DNA from: Lates calcarifer
Taxonomy: Eukaryota; Chordata; Actinopteri; Centropomidae
DNA length: 64,000 bases
Direction of reading: 5' to 3'
NCBI RefSeq assembly: GCF_001640805.2
Contig: NC_066833.1
Coordinates: 11,209,044-11,273,043 of the forward strand
Shown here: positions 1 to 13,229 of the stretch, in pieces
How the letters are laid out: each line of letters starts with the position of its first letter
Position numbering within the stretch: the stretch's first letter is position 1
The notes under the pieces: model-generated
Databases searched by the model: none
Seen by the model: only the letters and a program-made list of their open reading frames with translations
Told to the model about the DNA's origin: nothing
Program-made: the position numbers and the translations under genes

Positions 1-780
1 ACATTGTGTGTAGCAGAATAACTGTGCTTCCCTCTCCCTCCTTTTCAGCATTAGGGCAATTAGATCGGCAGGAGTTAAACTCTTGCAGATGTGCAGGGTC
101 TCTGCAGCGCCTCAACCCGGGCATACAGCCTCATCATTCATGGGCATTTCCTGTCCACTGCCTCCAATTAAAATACAGCTGTTCCTGTGCCAGCAGTGAG
201 ATGTAGGAATGAGACAGTATGTGTATGTGTGTGTGTGTGTGTGATGTGTGTGTGTGTGGTGTACAGGAGGTTAGCTAAGGAAATAAAAATAAAATATTAT
301 TCAGTATTCATAAAACTATTTTACTGATCAGTTCCCTGTCTGTGACAGCACATTTTCCATGTTAATGTGTTTGTCACTGTCTATATATCTAAAAGTTATG
401 TTTTTATGTTATGCAGTGCTGTGGATTAGTGTGTTGGATAACTAATTACCTGGAGTTTTACAGTGACTAGATGTATTTTTCCTGTCACTACGTCTTCAGA
501 AACCAAGCAAAAATATAAAAGATTATCACAACATCCAACAACTAACTAGTGGTTACACACAGTGGCTAACAGGTCAGGTAGGCGGCAAATATACATAATT
601 TGTTTTTTTCCAAATTTTGTCAGAAGTACTTTGTTTTTCTCAGCTGTTTTCTGAAGAGCCTTTAAATTGGAACAGTCCGGTCAACCCGTTAACACAGTAA
701 CACAGTCTCCAAAGGTGAACTTCAGACGATCCAGCCCCTGAACTGGGGTGCAGCTTGAGCCTGTGTGGCGCTTCACTCAC
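1..780 (-). other. myo1b intron 5 (partial)
   Basis: Non-coding DNA downstream of exon 5 in transcript sense. It holds an interrupted (TG)n tract at about 220-260 and nothing else recognisable. Confidence 0.6.
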
Positions 781-885
781 CCTCCAGCACGGGATTGGAC
801 TGCAGCAGCTGTTCCTTGACTTTATTCACCTCCTGGCCCTTCCCACACACCGCTGCCACATATGACATCACCAGCTTACTGGCCT
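781..885 (-). CDS. myo1b: myo1b exon 5, post-P-loop helix
   Basis: The 105-nt exon has acceptor TGTTCCAG and donor GTGAGT. It encodes [17 protein letters not shown] and the [10 protein letters not shown] segment just before the switch-I region. It is the last myo1b exon in the window. A (CA)n tract (about 890-914) lies directly at its acceptor, inside the polypyrimidine region in transcript sense. Confidence 0.94.
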
Positions 886-3800
886 CTGGAACACACACAC
901 ACACACACACACACAGATAAATATGAGGTCAAACCCTTTGCCAGACATGACTGACGAACAAATGTGACATGCCCACTCATTTCACCATACCCCATAAAAT
1001 CCCCCTTACATCATTCCCCCGGACACCCATCAGGACAGGGTGTGATCATTCATTAGTCTGGGGTACAGGGCAGAGGAGGAGGCCCCATTATAGAAACCCT
1101 CTTTTTTAACTGATGACTATTATTGCATCATGTTATCATCATTCAGACTACTGATTTCACTGGGAACCAAGGGGATGAACTGGAGAAACTTTTATTTGGA
1201 TCTACAGAGATGATCTCTCATGTCAGAGGCTGATTTAAGATGGTCTGAGAGAGTGTGTTGTGAGTGAAGCATGTTCCCAAAAATAATTTTCTGCATGAGG
1301 AACGTGACATGGGCTCAAAAGGCATCTTGTACTGTCTGGAACAAGTGAAATGCCTTGTAGGACGACTGCTGGCATCAGAATCATCCCTCCTGTCTTGTGA
1401 AATGACAGTGACCCAGAACTGATGATGTGTATGATGTGCCAAGGGAGGATAGAGAGGAGCTTGACAGTAGTTGCTGGTACAGACTGCTGATGAGTCTGGT
1501 GTACAAACAGCTCCAGACATGCTCATACATTTTGCTAAGGTGAAAAAATGCAGAGATCAAGAGTCACGACTTTGCTGAGTAACAAGGTACGCACTGCTTC
1601 ATCTTCACATTTTTATCTTGCAGGGTGGAAAAATAAACTTCCTCAGTCATCTCTCGCAGACAATAAAACTATGTTATGTCTCCTGTGCGCTATGCTGGCA
1701 TCTGATAATGATATTGGTCACAGCTCCTCGCTCCTATAGAAGCCACAGCATAAGAGAGGCACGAGAAAAACCCCAGCCAGACACGAATGTCAATGACCCA
1801 TATCGATGGGGAAGGCACGTTTCTGATGGCCTTATTCCACCTCAGAGCTCCAAGGCCAATGAGATTACTGAAATCCAAATTTATCTCCTCGACTTGGCTG
1901 AACAGCTTCTTGGAGTGGGTTTGTTTAATATCCATGAGTGGTGGAGAATACCCAAATAAAAGCTAGGCCGTCATGCAAAACACGATCTGTCCTGACACTG
2001 TACTGTGCTTTCCATTGCTTTGTCCCAGGTCTGATTTAATGCTGTATCACTGCATTTCACTGTTCAAATGCCACCCAAAGCCCAAAACCATTAACAGCTT
2101 GATAACAAAAAGTCATATTATCAATAAAGGCAATGATTAAGGGATCAGTGCTGCAACACAGCTGTGTTACTACTCATGAAACAACCGTTTCATTCAAATG
2201 AATGTAAGGAGGGAAAGCCAAATACTCATAACTCTGATGGAATATTGTATGAATGAACATTTCAAATGGATCAATCCTGATGTCTAAATAACTGATATGT
2301 AAGGCTGTACCAAAAATACAAAAACTTTTGAAAATATATTTCTTGGGAAAAAACACTCAGTAACTTTTTGTCATATGATATTTAAGACTTTAGTAAAATA
2401 TTGCAACAGAGAGATAATGCTGTAACAGTTATCCTTAATTATAATTATTTTTTCCCATACTGCCTACCCTTTGATTAAACCCACATGGTGAGTTTTAATT
2501 TGAACCAAATGGACTCTATGATTAGGAATCACTTCCACACTTGAGTCAAAGACATGCAAGTGTGGCAGATTACAATTTGCTGAGTTTGAAGTTGACAGTG
2601 AAATCCCCACCAACATCAAATGTTTCTGGAGAGGACTCTTAACAAGAAAAAAAAGAAAAGAAAGAAAACATTCATTTAACAGTTATCACAGCTGAAATGA
2701 TGCAAGTCAATTGCTATAATGGGAACAGTTTTTCAAAAACTCAACTGAGTGTGAATGTATATCTGTCTCTGGTGGATATGTTGAGTAGATTGGGACTACT
2801 CTCCCTCAGTTTGTGCTCTGCCAACTCAATATGGCTTTTACCTGTGATATGGCACTGCCAACAGAGACCAGGAAATTTCATTCCTCTTGGATTTCTGTAA
2901 GGTATGTGAAACTGCTCCAAAACATGGCCACACAATTATAAAAACCAACAGAAATAAAAGTACCACTGGTGTAAACACAGCTGCCTCTAATGCCTCATTT
3001 AGTATTTCTAGTTCAGCACATAGTCTAACAATTTCTAAGTTTCCCAACTGGTGAGTGTGAATGTTGACTGTAGGCAGGGAGTGTCATCAAACCAGGACAC
3101 CATCTGTCTACTTTAATTTGTCTACCTCTATCACTTCACATGCATAAAAGGCTATCATGTACAGGTCATCACAGTTACTGTCATGTTTCATGTACCACCA
3201 TGATGTTCTCATAACAAAACTGCCATCAAGCTGCCTTTTAAGGTTTATCTGATCTAAATCTGCGCTGTGGCTTTAAACATAACAACCTTAATCTTACAGT
3301 GGCCTTTAGACATACGTTTTGACTACACTTTGAACAAAGCACTACAAACAAGAAGCAGAGCAGAGCAGGCAAAAAGGTGCATTTTAGCCCTCCAGGGATA
3401 GACTGGCTAACTACTGAGCACCTTCTTTGTTAAGATACTGTTCTTTAAAAAGTGGTTTTTTTTCTTTAGCCTTTGATAAAGGAAACTTTACTTTTTCATA
3501 TTCATGCCTGGGATGGATATGAATGTGTGATGTTGGACTGCAGTAAATGGCCTGACACTGCACCTTGAATTTTCCCTGGAATCAAAATAATGTTAATAAT
3601 GTTAAATTATAAAAAGAGTATTTGGCCACTTACCAGTTTTCCCAGCCCCGCTCTCCCCTGTGATGAGGATGCACTGGTCCTTGTCCTGGTCCCTCAGTGA
3701 ACGGTAGGCCTCATCTGCCAAAGCATAGCTGGAAGACAAACAACACAAAGGCATGAGCCCTCACGTCACAATTACTTTCCCCTCAGCTTTCATAATACCC

Positions 3801-6800
3801 TTAATTTCAGGTGTCTTCCAGGATGTTCTGGGGAGCTGTAGAGGTACTTGGATAAAATAAGTTCAAAGAAATGGTACACTTTTGTGTCAGGCTACATGGC
3901 GTCTACCCTAATCAACAGCATGTGGCTTTATTAGAAATTAGGTCGCATCTGTGAGACAGCCACAGAACTGGAGTGATTTAGCTTTATTTAGCAACACTGA
4001 CTGGTTCGTGTTTGGGATTTGGCTTTGATAACTGACTATTTCCTGCTCCTTTTCCTAAACTTAACTACTACACTAATGTTGCTGTCTAAATGCAAAAAGC
4101 AGTTACATGCTTAGAAGCCAGTGGTTTCTCATGTAAACTAATTGTACTCTGGCAGGTGTTTGAATAATGTAATTAGTCAGTGAAGATGTAAAAAAAAACG
4201 TAGTGAATTAGTGATAAAAGGGGAGTGCCTGTTATAAAATGAAGCCTATTGTCACACATTCCAGGACAGTTATACAATGGGAAAGTGGGACTGATTATTG
4301 CAGTTTCACCCCCACTGAATTCCAGAACAATATATGATTTGTTCTCTTTATGGAGACAATCCCTTATGATGGTTTGAGACAAGGGTGTGGATGCTGTGAG
4401 GGCCGTATCACTATGACAGCTTTTTATCTTGTGTGGTGCAGTTGTCTGTAATTTTAATGTGATATGCCTATAAAGAAGAAACACTACAGGGTGAGGCTAC
4501 ACCAATACCATTTTACAGCTTCTATTTGGCAAGCAAACAGTCACGTATGGTGCTGCAGGAACGTGTTCCAACTTTCTCCTCCAGCAGGACACGAGACTGC
4601 AAATTAGCCTGCAAGGTCTCCCGTCCCCCCCGTACTTTCATTACTCTGGAATTTTTTCCAAAGCCACGTCTGGTAATAGCTATGATTGTGGGGGGAAATG
4701 TTGCATGTAGAGTCCCCCTTTTTTTCCTTATCACACACTCAAAATGTCTTTGCTGTTGAGAAGTTCAGTGAGTTAGTTTGAGACAAGGTGCAGTGGATAT
4801 ATTTTCATCTAAGACCTCCTTGTTGGGCTCGTTGAGTCTGTCTGCACTGAGTGGACCATTATAGGAGGGACGGTAAACAAGACTAAAAGGAAACATAACT
4901 GTTCAGAAAACGTAGTTTCAAGCCAATAGCAAAAGGATGTTCTCACCCTGCTGAAGTGGCCCTGAGCAAGATGATGAACAGCAGCTCTACAGGTTTGTTA
5001 CGTAGTAATTCAACTCAATGACTGTGACTTTGAAACCATCAAGTTCTTGATCTAGCGCTTAAATATCAAGCTACTCAACTCAGCTTTAAGTTTTGCTTCA
5101 CAGAATACAAGGTAAATATGGCTTGAGGTAATTTTGGAGGAATGTATCAAAATAGTCTCTCCCCGGTGTCTAATTTTAGTCTCCCAGGTCTGAGTAATAT
5201 CATTAATCAAGTATTTATATGCACTAAGTATACCAGACGTGAATGCAGGAAGGAATTTATGACATTCACAGATTCTGACAGGAATTTTCGTACAGCTCTA
5301 CCTAGGTCTACACTGGGATAGATAACTCTAAGCATGGTTGGTGATGTTTCATTTACTTGAAAAGGCAAAGCTGTTGTCAGTTTCAAAAACACTGCACATC
5401 AAAACATTGTATAGCAGCAACCAGCAGGCTATAAAACTGGTTAGACAGGGTTCAAAGTGATTTCTAAGGGAGATGTTCAGCCTGCAAAGCAGTATGCTGA
5501 AGGGTTATGCAGCATCATAATTTCTTTATTATATACTCAGACTTTCATAAATACACCAAGACATGGAAAAATAAACTAATGTCTAAAAATGTCTAAATCT
5601 AATTTCTGGTACAGCTACAAATGTATTAGTGGAGCCTGTGTGGCGAGGACCAGAAGTGGGAGCATATAATCATATGCTGAACTAACACTGACCTCCAATT
5701 TGAAAAGTAGCTGATTGCTTATAAGAATCCATGACAGAGAGCGGGAAGAAATGGACAGCCAGATGAAGGCATTCCAGGCCACAACGCAAAGTTAAAGCTC
5801 AGGCAGGCTAATGGATCTTAGGGTTCTGCACCATCACACATCGTTTTGGACAAGAGCCCAAGTAGTCCCACCATCAGCACTTTCCCTCGACAGCCCTGAG
5901 TGTGAGCCTGCGACCAACAAAACCTGGAGTAAAGGGGTGGAGCAATGCCCCAGCAAAATGCACAGGTGAGGTCTGCTAACTAATGTTAATATGGATGCAT
6001 ATTGCATATTGAATGCAGGTCTCAAAAGGTAAAACAAATAAATACAATCTCTTTTGCAAATGTTTATGCGGAAAAAAAGCACTTTAAAAACACTTCACGA
6101 GAAGCCTTTAATGTTAAATTTCTGATGTCCTCAGTTATGTCATTTTTTTCCTCTGTCCAACCAAGCACAAGTTTCTCACTCATTCTCCACCCCCAAATCT
6201 CTGATCACAGCCCAACCCTCACCCTCTCCCCTGCACCACTTTTGTATGGATGAGACTTGCCACAGGATATTACGTCATTGCTGAAAAGGGCAGCACAGCG
6301 CAGCAGATGTCTGCTTTGTGAAAACACTCCTATTGCCTGACCTGATCCTGACAATGAGCAAACCATCACACAATTATCTCGTCCCCAGAGGAGGCCGGCA
6401 TGGGGATTGTACCAGGAGGAGGCAAGGGGTGGAAAATAGGAGAGGGAGGTCCTTTGCCAGGAACCTCTCCCATTGAGACAGACAGACAGAGAGACACAGA
6501 CACACACACACACACACACACAGCAGGTCATATGAATATGAATAGCATAATCACAATATGAATGGAGGTCAGCAAATGTGAGAGGCCACACCTAAAACTG
6601 TGCAAGTGTAGATGATATGCATGTGTTTAAATCTTAAAATTATAAGAGAGCCATGTCCAAACTTACTTCACACAAGAAACTAATCTGTATTTTTACTTCT
6701 TTATTTTACTTTACTTCTTTATTTTACTTCTATATTTGTATTTTTGCTTCTGTGTGGACATACATAATTAGAAATGATAATTTGTTGGCTATAACATTAT

Positions 6801-7548
6801 GTGATCATTGGGACCATGAAAGCAGTGTGAACAGCAACTGAATACACCACTTCACAAATGTGGAAGTCAAATTGATGAAGAAGCACCAAGGTCACCATCA
6901 AAGGCAGAGGAAGCAGTGAGTGAGGCACCAAAATCCCAAAGGCCTCCCTGATCAGTGTGTGGTGCTGGGTGTGTGAGGGTTAGGTTGGGATAAGGCCTTG
7001 GACTGTAAGTGCTGCTTGGAACCTCCCCTTCACATCTGCCTGCAGGCTGTAATTTGGACTTGCACGTGGCAGCGGTGAACACAAAGCCACACTGGCATGA
7101 GGTAAGCAGTAGAAAATAGTCTAGTCAGTTCTTTTTACTACCAACCGCTGGTAACTGGGGCACATGAAGGGATGATGGGCTTGCAGTGTGTGACCTGAAT
7201 CTTAAAATGGTGGAGTACTTTGAGGGCAGATTCAGCACACTTTAAAGTCGTGATTTGTAGATAATAATGAAGCTGTAATGTATGGGCTGGAGCACAGCCC
7301 ACCCAGGTCCTGGCAGATGACAGGCTTTTTGCAAATAAAATGGATAACCCCTATTCACCACTATGATGCTAAATTTAACTATGTCTCTGTATGCATTTGG
7401 GGGGCAGTACAGTAGCCTGTGATCTCAGCGTGATCTGGCTCCTCCAAAGGCCTCAGGAAATCCGCCTAGCTCTGATGGAGCAGCCAAGGAAGCAACGTTT
7501 TCCTGATGTCTTATGACCATGTGGGAGAGTGGGTGGTTGGTGCAATAA

Positions 7549-7621
<73 letters not shown>

Positions 7622-10408
7622 TCTGGTGGCTGTAAAACAGGTGGTAAGGAGTAAGGAGAAGATCAGCACACAGGGGAACAATCTAACAAATAAGACACAA
7701 GATCATGGTACCGGTTTTACATTCAAAAGAGCATTCTCAATGTGCAACTTACAAGGTGTAATAAAGAATATCTCTAAATCTCTAAATTAAAAGCTCAGAG
7801 TGAAGAACTGCTGCCACAGATCTCTAATTTATTCCCTAGAGGTTGTCTGTTAAATTACTCATTGATACTCCTCCATTCATACATCAAACTTTGAGGGGGT
7901 CCAGGGCTTTAATTTACTTTACTGCACAGCAATTTAGTGTTCCACAGCAGGGGAAAACACAGGTCCAAGTTGTTTGTCTGATCCCTGGAAAAGCAGGAAA
8001 TAAGCATGCTGAGTAAGGTAGCATAACATCCTCATAGCAGTTTTCAAACAAAGACTCCTCAGAGCCTTGTGAATCTGAATGCAGCATGTTAAAAAAAAGA
8101 ACATTCAAATGACTCATTCTCATAGGTATTATGGAGTGGACTGAATTGTCTGATCCATGAGATTCCATACAAAGAGAAATGACAGGGGCCAAAAATGATT
8201 TCATACATCCTTGTGTCTTTTGCTACAGGACATAGAAAAACACACTTAAAGGATTTTTTTTTTACATAGCCACATGTGCACAGCCACAGACAGGATAATG
8301 GAAACACAGGAGCAAGATGCCTTTTTATAGCTCCAAAAGTACCAGCTCTGTCAGGTTTGAAGACTTCCTCTCTTCATCCTGCTCTATGTGTCTTGGCCTT
8401 CCAGGGTTTCTGGTTACTAAAAGCTTGAAGGTCTAGCTATGTAAAACACATCTTAACACTGGAGTACTAATCAACTAATCATAAGGGAAACAATTTTGCA
8501 TGAAACAAACTGCATAAAAGTTTATCCTTAAATGAGAGCTCAATGCTGAAACAAAAAGAGTTGAGAAAGAAACTCTTTGACTCTAAAGACTGGCACCAAA
8601 TCTTGATATCTTCAATGTTTGAGCCTTACATTGGCATCACAACAACCCCTGTGCATACATTCACACACAAAGGCTGCATAGAAATAAACAATTATGTCTA
8701 ATTTGGGACAAGATCACATGGCATGTCTGCAAAGCAGGAAAGGCCTCAGGGTAACCATGCGACCCACTGAGCCCATTCAGACAACATACAGAGTCATTGT
8801 GGGTCTGACTGATAGTGTAATGTCAGTCTCACATCAGCACCACACTGGTGACTGACATCTTCTGCTCCACACAAGCAAAAATGAGGAAGCCACAGACAGT
8901 TTTAGAAGGAGGGAATAAAACTGTCACAAAGTTCTTTTTCCAGAGCAAAGTTAAACTGTTCACAATGAAATATTACAGAGCAAAGGGAAGAGAGAAATGA
9001 CACTGGCTTATAAATGATGGGTTGATATAACAATTGTAAGTTGGCTGAATACAAGTGATTTTCAGAGTTGTACAGTGCATCATAAATGACCACTTAAAAC
9101 ACTGCATGTAACTCAGATACAAGCAAGTTCAAAGTCTCTGACTCGCAACTGGGTTAATGCAGGAGCAAATCAAAGTACTGACATCACACAGGGATTCCAG
9201 CAGGAAACCACCTCCAACAAAAAAATGACTGCACTTCACAGAAAAAACTGCAGAGAAACATTTCTATAGCCAACTGAATCCCAAATCCACACAAATCACC
9301 TTCAGATCTGTTTGACAGCTTGTTTGATTTCACGTGACCAATCACATGCTGCCCCTAAATAACTGCACAACAGCCACAGAGAGCAGCACCACAGTAATAC
9401 AACAGCAGCACTCCATCACTACATGGCCCTGGTTCATAAACAAACTATTATTTTTAATGTTAAAGATATAAGGTCCCATGGTGGAATAATGTATCATAAT
9501 GTAATATTTTACACAGTTTATATGAGTCTTATCTATTTGCCTCCACTTTGGTATGCCTCTCACAGGTTGTTATGCAAGCTGTGGACACAGATAAAAAGCT
9601 CAATACCCATTGTTCTGAGTATGAATAGAAAGTATTTACAATGGTTTTTGGACAGTCACAGACAAAAGAAAATCTATAAAATGAAATCTCATGCTCACAG
9701 AAGCAATAAATGACAGTGCATGTGATGTTTAATCAGTCAGGTAGATGCATTATCTCTGAAACAATGGAGGTTTTCATAACCGTTCTCTATTAATGATTGA
9801 CACTGGGCTTAGTAATTCCAGATGCAGCGACCAAAGAGTTTGCACAGTATGAGAAATTCAATGTACACAAATGACATAACCACTACAGTATTAACTAACT
9901 ATTTTCTTATGAAGTATTAAGGCCCTCTGACAACTACAAGCCTGTTTTCTAACATATATACAACATTATCACATATGTTCTGTTTCTGGCATCTTGCCTT
10001 TTATTCACAGTTTAGAGACACTATAAAATCAGTGGCTCAGTCCAGGTTTCATAATGTAGAGACAGTCGACATAGGGAAAGGGTAAGCTCTCCTTAGTAAC
10101 AAGGGGAAGCTATTTCAAACAAACTTAAAGAAACATAATTAGGTTGGTCAATGACTTTAAATGTCTGTGCAAGTAAACTTTCAATCTAACACCTAGAACT
10201 GCTTGGGATCTATAAAGAGAAAAAGAGACAAGAACTGTCTGTATAAGTGCATATATAAAGTGCTGTGTAGAGCAAATAGGTATGAGAGTGCTGCCTGTAT
10301 GTACACGTATACCAACTGATTATAAATGGTAGCATTATCCAATTTAATACATTTGCATTTTATTCTCAGGGTGAAGAAGTGGGTGGAAAAGGAACACACA
10401 CACACACA

Positions 10409-10455
<47 letters not shown>

Positions 10456-13188
10456 TCTCTGTCATCTCTCTCTAGGTTCACCAAGCTCACCATTACGCCA
10501 ACACACATGCTGGAGAGGACTCACTCTTCCCACCTGAGTCAAAATGCCATTTCAACAAGTGCCCACTTAAATCTACCTACATAGAGGCTCTGTGCTTGCC
10601 TAGGCCTACTTGAGAGCAGTCTGTTTTATATAATACCAAAAAAAAAGTCTACACGTGGCTTACACTTGTTACCAGAAAACTGCTACTGTCATGGTTAAAA
10701 AAAATGGAAGGAATGCACAGATCAATAAAAATCAGTACTATTTTACAGAAATGTCTACCCATGATCATATCCATGGCCCATGGCTCAGATCTTTTACTCA
10801 CCAGTATGAAGCAATGACACAAAACAAGGCTCTTATACACTCCTGATCAAAATTTTAAGACCAGTTGAAAAATTGCAAGAATTCACATTTTGCACTGTTG
10901 GATCTTAAGAAGGTTCTAAGTAGTGCTTCAAAATGCAAAAAGAAGAAATGGGAGTGAGACAAGAAAAAATTTTGAGTAAGCACTTTATTGCAAACAACCA
11001 TTAAACTGAAATAGGCTGGGACAGGGGGCACTGCCCAATTGAATTCAATGAAATTTACGATGTTTACTCATTGCCTTTTGATCAGAATGTTCCGGGTGAC
11101 AACACTGGAAAGGCAAACACAGGTGTGATGCCATGATGCAGTAAATGGCTCCAAAGTTCAACCTACCCATGGATACAGCGGTAAGTTGAGTCTTTTATCT
11201 TAATCCAACATCCTCCATGTAAAGCAGCATCCTCTCTTGTGTCTAAAGATCACATTCAAAATGAATCCAACCCAGATGGGCAGTCAGGAGACTCTAACAA
11301 GTTTGGTAGTCATTTGATAGACCAATGCCAATGACAACAGTTTGACACAAAGTGTCAAGAACAATCTTATAACATACTGAGAGGCATCACATGGTCATAA
11401 TGTACATGCACATTATGTAGGAGCAGATTGTATGGAGGGATGTCCTGTGGCGTGATGCCCGTCAGGCAGGCACTCAGTGTAATTAGCTAACTCCCACATG
11501 TGATCTCTGGTCCTTGTCAGTGCCTTTGACATGGAGGGCACAGGGCTTTCCTGGAAAATGCAGCTACAGCAATGAATGATGTATTGTAATCAGCGCTTTG
11601 TGTTCTTAGCCAAAGATGTGTACACACTACAGTTTCTTCATCTTGTGTTTATTGTGGTTAGGCCAACCCAGGATTACAAAGCCACACTTGACATTCTAGA
11701 AATATGACAAACTTATTTACTGAAGAGTGTACTCCTAGTTACACAACGGACAAAAAAAAAAAATCTTTAATAAGCTGAGTGAAGGGCTGAATGACTATCT
11801 AGAGTTGCAAATTCTACTTGATCTGGGTGTCATCAGAAGGCATGCTATGTTTAGGCACTGCAAGGACACATCATCCCTTAAGGAAAAAGAACAACCACCT
11901 CATACCAGCAGGCAGAAGATATTCCTGAATATCAAAACTCTATAACAAAGGAGATTTCACAGTCAAGGTGTCATAACCATGTGCATGACAGCTGAAAGCC
12001 CAGACATATGCCTCGTATGGGCCTTTTTGCTCCATTAGCTGGCCATGATTCCCCCCTGTAACAAGCGCTCTAGTGGCACTAGGTATTGAGCTCCAAGAAC
12101 ACTGGGGGTCTCACTACCTCATTAAACATTGGGGAATATGATCTTACCCTAGAGACATGGGGCTAGCCGCCTGTCCACGCTGCGTGCGCGTGTGCGCGCA
12201 CGCACACACACACACACACACACCTCTCTCAATCGGTGCTTGGCTTGGGTAACTAGGGACATACAAAAGATGACTCCAGGCCATCTGCAGTGCTGCTGTG
12301 TGCATGGAGAAAGGCCTCTGATTAGCTCATCTCTAATGCTCAGAATGTGTGTGGAAGGGAGGAAAACACCTGCCAGTTAATTATGAGTTGCCTCATCTGG
12401 GAAGAGAGCATTTTGCTAAATTGGCCAGCAGAGGAAATGATGGATAGATGAGTGGAGGTGGATGGGGCCGCGCAGGGCTCTAGTAATTGGAATAAATTCT
12501 CCATCTGGGATTACATTTAGGTATTTTGTCAACAATAAAAATACAAAGGGAAAAAAGCAAAAACCAATAACACTTCTCAAATATTTTCAATATTGCAAAA
12601 TTGTTTGACTGGCTTGACTAGTGGTAGAATCTCTTGGTACGATTTAAAAATAGCTCTGGATACTGTTGAGGATATCAAGGTGTAACTAAGTTATAACTAC
12701 TTGCTGTCATGGCAGTGCAGTGTGTAACTAGTACACAGAACATTGTTACACAAGTGCATGTTGCTGTTTTTTTTCTAGAAGATGATCTTAATATGATGAA
12801 AATGTGCCTGAACAACATTTTGCATGTTGTGACACGTCAAGTCTCAGTGAAATCCACTTGGAAACACCCGCCATCTGACTTTTTCTACATTGATCGATAT
12901 GTTGTACAGTACTGTTCTCTGGCCTGGGCATGAGCCACTATTTATCAGCAATAACACTAATTAAAATTGAACTAAACAGGCAATTAGTCTTCTAACAATT
13001 TTACAGATAGGGGACCAGCTGCAGTTCTTCCTACAGCTAATGTGTGCACGCACACATACACACACACTTCCATTTGTCTGGGGAGCAGGTGTGAAATACA
13101 TGAGCACCTGCATGCATTCAGTGTTACTCATGCAAAAGACACAAAAGCAAAGCCACACATACACATGGTGTTTAAGACATCCTTGCAA

Positions 13189-13229
<41 letters not shown>

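Noticed and set aside
7425..7790. Open frames over the (CA)n array on both strands
   Set aside because: They are translations of a dinucleotide repeat (Cys-Val or His-Thr runs).
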